A stretch of DNA of 64,000 nt, from assembly GCF_030035675.1 (NCBI RefSeq), contig NC_084493.1:24281822-24345821 (forward strand), given 5' to 3'. Below the pieces are notes generated by a model. It had not been told where the DNA came from. It saw only the letters and a program-made list of their open reading frames with translations, and searched no databases. Positions 61,051 to 64,000 of the stretch are shown piece by piece. This stretch comes from Rhineura floridana (lineage: Eukaryota; Chordata; Lepidosauria; Squamata; Rhineuridae). The translations under genes and the position numbers were made by a program. How positions within the stretch are numbered: position 1 is the first letter of the stretch; each line of letters opens with the position of its first letter.

Positions 61051-64000
61051 GTGAGGCGCCGGGTGAAGGGGTGACCCTTCTTCTCCTCCTTCCCCTACCT
61101 GGCTTATTCCGCCTAGGCTGGTGGCGCCGGTGTCGGCGGCTCTTTTCCCTCCAAGGCCGCGCCGTGTCCTTGCCGTGACCCCGGTTGCCTGGGAAGTCAC
61201 TCGACGACCTGCGGCCTGGTGCCAGATCACCGACCCTGCTCTGGGTCTCTTCTCTTGTTTCACTGCTCCGTTGCCCATCTTTATGCCACATCTTTCGGTT
61301 CCGGCCCAGCATGGTTTGAGAAACGGGACTTTTTCCTCTTAGCCCCCCTCCCACACACACACGTTTCCTTCTAAGGAGGATCGGGGCAACAACACCCGGT
61401 CACTTCCCTTTTTCGTCCTCACAACAACCCTGTAAGGTAGGGTTGGCCATGAGAGACCGGTGTGACCTTGAGACAGGCATTGTTACCATCTTCGGCTGGC
61501 ACAAAGAAAGGCGGATGGGGCGGTGGCAAACATTGGTGTTCTGGGTCTTGTTCGCTTATCAGGTGGTGGGTGAGCCTCTCCACGCATGCACATGGTGTCT
61601 TGTGTTCGCTGTAGTAGCTAGGTGACATTGAATGTGTGACTGCTCGATTTCGAGGAGAGAAGGAGGTCAACTGGGTGGAGGTGTATTGGGGAAGAAGAAG
61701 CAGTTTTGCTTGATTATTGCAGTGTGATAAAATGATTTGGACCGTTCTTAGGAATTTTGCATTTTTCACTATCTTTGGCCTTGGTTTCTCTTTTTTATTC
61801 TGTTATTTGGATTATCTCTCCAAATCCATCCCCCCCAGCCACATTTGATCTGCAGTGCATTTTTGTCCTTCCTTTACTGATTTCACTTTTTGTGTAGTTC
61901 TTTGCTGTAATTTCCTACACAGAATAAATAGGTTGAGTTTACAGGCCTCAAGTAACTGCCAGTCCAGGCTTGAAAACAGGCTGTTGCAGTCAGGCCATGC
62001 ATGGTCTTAGTATCCTGAAGGAAATGTACAGTTTATTGGGTGACTTTCGGCCAGACACTCAGCTTTGCTTATTGTGAGAATACAAAGGAGTGGCTGATCA
62101 TGTATGAATGCTGTGCTGACTTCCTTGAAGGGAGGGTGTGGCAATTATGTCATAACATCTCCCATGCAGTAACACTGTCTCCCATTCTAATTACAGAAGA
62201 GCAGTTAGGGTCATATTCCATTTCTCAGTACTTTGTAGGAGGGATTCAAGCCAATACAGGATCTTCAGGTTCGCACAAATAAAGTGGATTAAAGCACTGT
62301 GTCTCCTTAGCACAACACATACACTTTAAAAAATCTAAGCTTTTTGCAGTTTGGAAAGTGATGGGTAAATGCATTGAAAAGTATGGGATGAACAAATTAT
62401 TAATGGGAAGACAGAACCACCCTGCAAACAATTCAGAACAAATGTTCAATAAAGACTGGATGTTGTCTAATCACTGCATAAGCTTTGTGGAAGCAAATCC
62501 GATGAATACTGGGGGAAAAAAGTGGAGGAGCCCTTAGAGAGCAACATCTTAAAACAATTCTAGATTTCTGAATTTATGTATGTGTAGATTTGACTTGTAA
62601 ACCATGATCTTTTCAAGGTCATTGGAATCTCAATTTACATCTGACTTAGCTCTCTACAATCGCTCCTAGTGATGCTGTTCGCATCTTAAACCATTTGCTT
62701 ATTTTTTTGCCTTGCATGCTGACAGATCCTTTCCCCAGATGTTTGCCAGATCAACTTTTTCTGTATAATCTTGTGTATTGTATTTGCAGGAGTCACATAC
62801 TAGATATTGACATTTCAAAACTTAATAACTGAAGTGGCTCACAAATCTCAATCTGTGGTGTTCTGTTGCTTAAAGTGTGGGTGATATTTAAGAAACCCAG
62901 GTTTAAACAGTCTTGTCAATTATGTATAAAGCAGGGAAATTGGGGCCTGGTTCTTAGAGCAGAAGGAGAGCATGAAGTTAGGGGTGTTAAACTGCAGACA
63001 AGGAGGAACGTTTACCTCCTTGCAGCCTCTGTCCAAACATCCCATTCCCTACCACCTGGGTCTGATATTGGAAAGGGGGCTTCTTGGGAGAAAAGCACTT
63101 GGGGGTTGCAGAGAAACAAAGTAGGTGTAGGTTAAGCTCCTCTCGCCAAACCATATGCAGTGAAATCAGTCACCATATCCATATGCTGCTGAGACAGACC
63201 TGGTTTTAAAGAAAAAGATCTCTTATTGAACCATTGCGTATGCCTTAGCTTGTTAAGGGCATTTAACATCAAGGTATCCAGAGTTGCTTATTTTTTTGAA
63301 GCTGGCTAAGATACTTACAACTAAGATTTTCCCTTTACATTCTCTCTTCTGTCTGCCGTTGGCCAAACCATTTTAAAATGCTTAATGTTATCCAGACCTT
63401 TTCTTTTTTCCAAAGTTTTAATGTGCGCATGCTGATCTCAAAGTCCTGAGCCTATTGCAAAGCCTTTATTGGCCTTAGTTCAGTGGGATTCATGCAAGCA
63501 GTTGCTGAGCTGGCTACAAGTTAGCCTTGAAACTGGTCCATAAAGGTGTGTTTAAAGGCAAGTGTCTCTATATTGTGTTTGATGAGACAGTGAATGTGAG
63601 AAGTTCCTTGGAACCAATGTTGTGCCCTGTTTTCTCATCAGCCTGCTCTCTGCTAGTGGTGCTGAAATCTTAAGACAAATAGGTCAACTTAGTGATGAGT
63701 GTAGTGGAACTTCAAGGAATTAGCTTTGCAATTATGGCAGATCCCAAAGAGATAGCTGGGTTAGTCTGCCACAGTAGTCACAAGTTTTGTAGCTCCTGAA
63801 AAAACAAATGCATTAACAACCCATCTTGGGTCACAATCTTTTAGTCTTTTAAGGTGCTGCAAGACCCTTGAGTATGGAATGAGTATCTAAATCAACTCCC
63901 AGCATGGAAATGGGTACAATAAAACATGACTAATGTTGCTATAGGGCATTGGAGAATGCTGTTGCTGATGTGATCCTGACATCAGTGTCTAGCTGTTGGC
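61051..64000 (+). other. COX5A intron 1 (part)
   Basis: Starts at the GTGAGG donor and runs off the window. I see no second exon: no stretch resembles the conserved mature COX5A start with its WVTYFNKPDIDAWELRKG region. Repeats are fewer than in the spacer: a possible reverse MIR-like fragment at about 61415-61450 ('cctcacaacaaccctgtaag') and the arm-like repeat at 62.27 kb. Remaining sequence is AT-rich and unique-looking. Confidence 0.6.
62270..62525 (+). mobile_element. Single arm of the 13.4-kb foldback-type element
   Basis: 'tttttgcagtttggaaagtg', 'gatgggtaaatgcattgaaa', 'caattcagaacaaatgttca', 'ataaagactggatgttgtct' and 'aagctttgtggaagcaaatc' follow the same order as 13445-13605. Confidence 0.55.

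Larger units (their letters stand above)
60400..61180 (+). promoter_or_regulatory. CpG island / COX5A promoter
   Basis: Dense CpG with CGCG and GCGCGC runs, spanning exon 1 and the start of intron 1. There is no TATA box. A near-consensus NRF-1 site lies at 60627-60638, fitting a nuclear gene for a mitochondrial protein. Confidence 0.7.

Noticed and set aside
61443-62282. Open frames in COX5A intron 1 as exon 2
   Set aside because: None resembles the conserved mature COX5A sequence, and none has a convincing acceptor and donor pair.
1-64000. A wholly new gene system in the spacer
   Set aside because: Both strands were scanned by eye. Apart from two short exon-like segments, the coding signals belong to RPP25, COX5A or known LINE families.

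Overview
This window is vertebrate nuclear DNA, most likely from a squamate reptile (a lizard). Three things point that way. A single-exon gene at 7.8 kb encodes an RPP25-type Alba protein. A CpG-island first exon at 61.0 kb fits COX5A. Nearly everything between them is a typical squamate repeat mix: BovB/RTE, CR1/L3 and L2-type LINEs, Sauria-type SINEs with a BovB tail, a tRNA-Ala-derived SINE, MIR-like SINEs, a 5S-rRNA-derived SINE, many hAT-like non-autonomous DNA elements, and a few LTR fossils. RPP25 and COX5A are neighbours on human 15q24 in this order and orientation, which supports both calls. There is no bacterial-type gene, CRISPR array, phage or operon.

Layout. 0-6.6 kb: SINEs, hAT-like elements and stacked LINE 3' ends. 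6.6-8.6 kb: the RPP25 locus, with a CpG island, a SINE lodged between the island and the reading frame, the coding exon and a close poly(A) signal. 9-14.2 kb: hAT elements, including a four-layer nest with clean target-site duplications, and a large inverted-repeat element. 15-21 kb: an unidentified exon-like tail on the minus strand, a tandem triplication, and a perfect 56-bp inverted repeat beside a duplicated segment. 21-29.7 kb: an L2 element inside a hAT element, a 5S-derived SINE, a second exon-like segment on the minus strand, and a CR1 3' end. 30.2-34.1 kb: a nearly full-length BovB/RTE LINE in reverse orientation, split by a 0.79-kb insertion. 34.3-46.9 kb: SINEs, CR1/L3, LTR-like fossils, a Tigger-like element inside a hAT element, and a hairpin hAT element with YY1-like motifs. 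47-48.2 kb: mostly low-repeat DNA with a cluster of GATA motifs. 48.2-60.2 kb: more SINEs and hATs, and a 2.8-kb L2-type LINE whose reverse transcriptase frame is open. 60.4-64 kb: the COX5A promoter island, exon 1 and part of intron 1.

RPP25 (an RNase P/MRP subunit) and COX5A (a mitochondrial complex IV subunit) have unrelated jobs; their adjacency is ancestral linkage, not a pathway. I found no convincing new molecular system. The most informative observations are the SINE in the RPP25 leader, the nested insertions dated by target-site duplications, the perfect inverted repeat at 18.5-18.9 kb, the hairpin element at 44.5 kb, and two exon-like minus-strand segments I could not name. All family calls were made by eye, without database searches.
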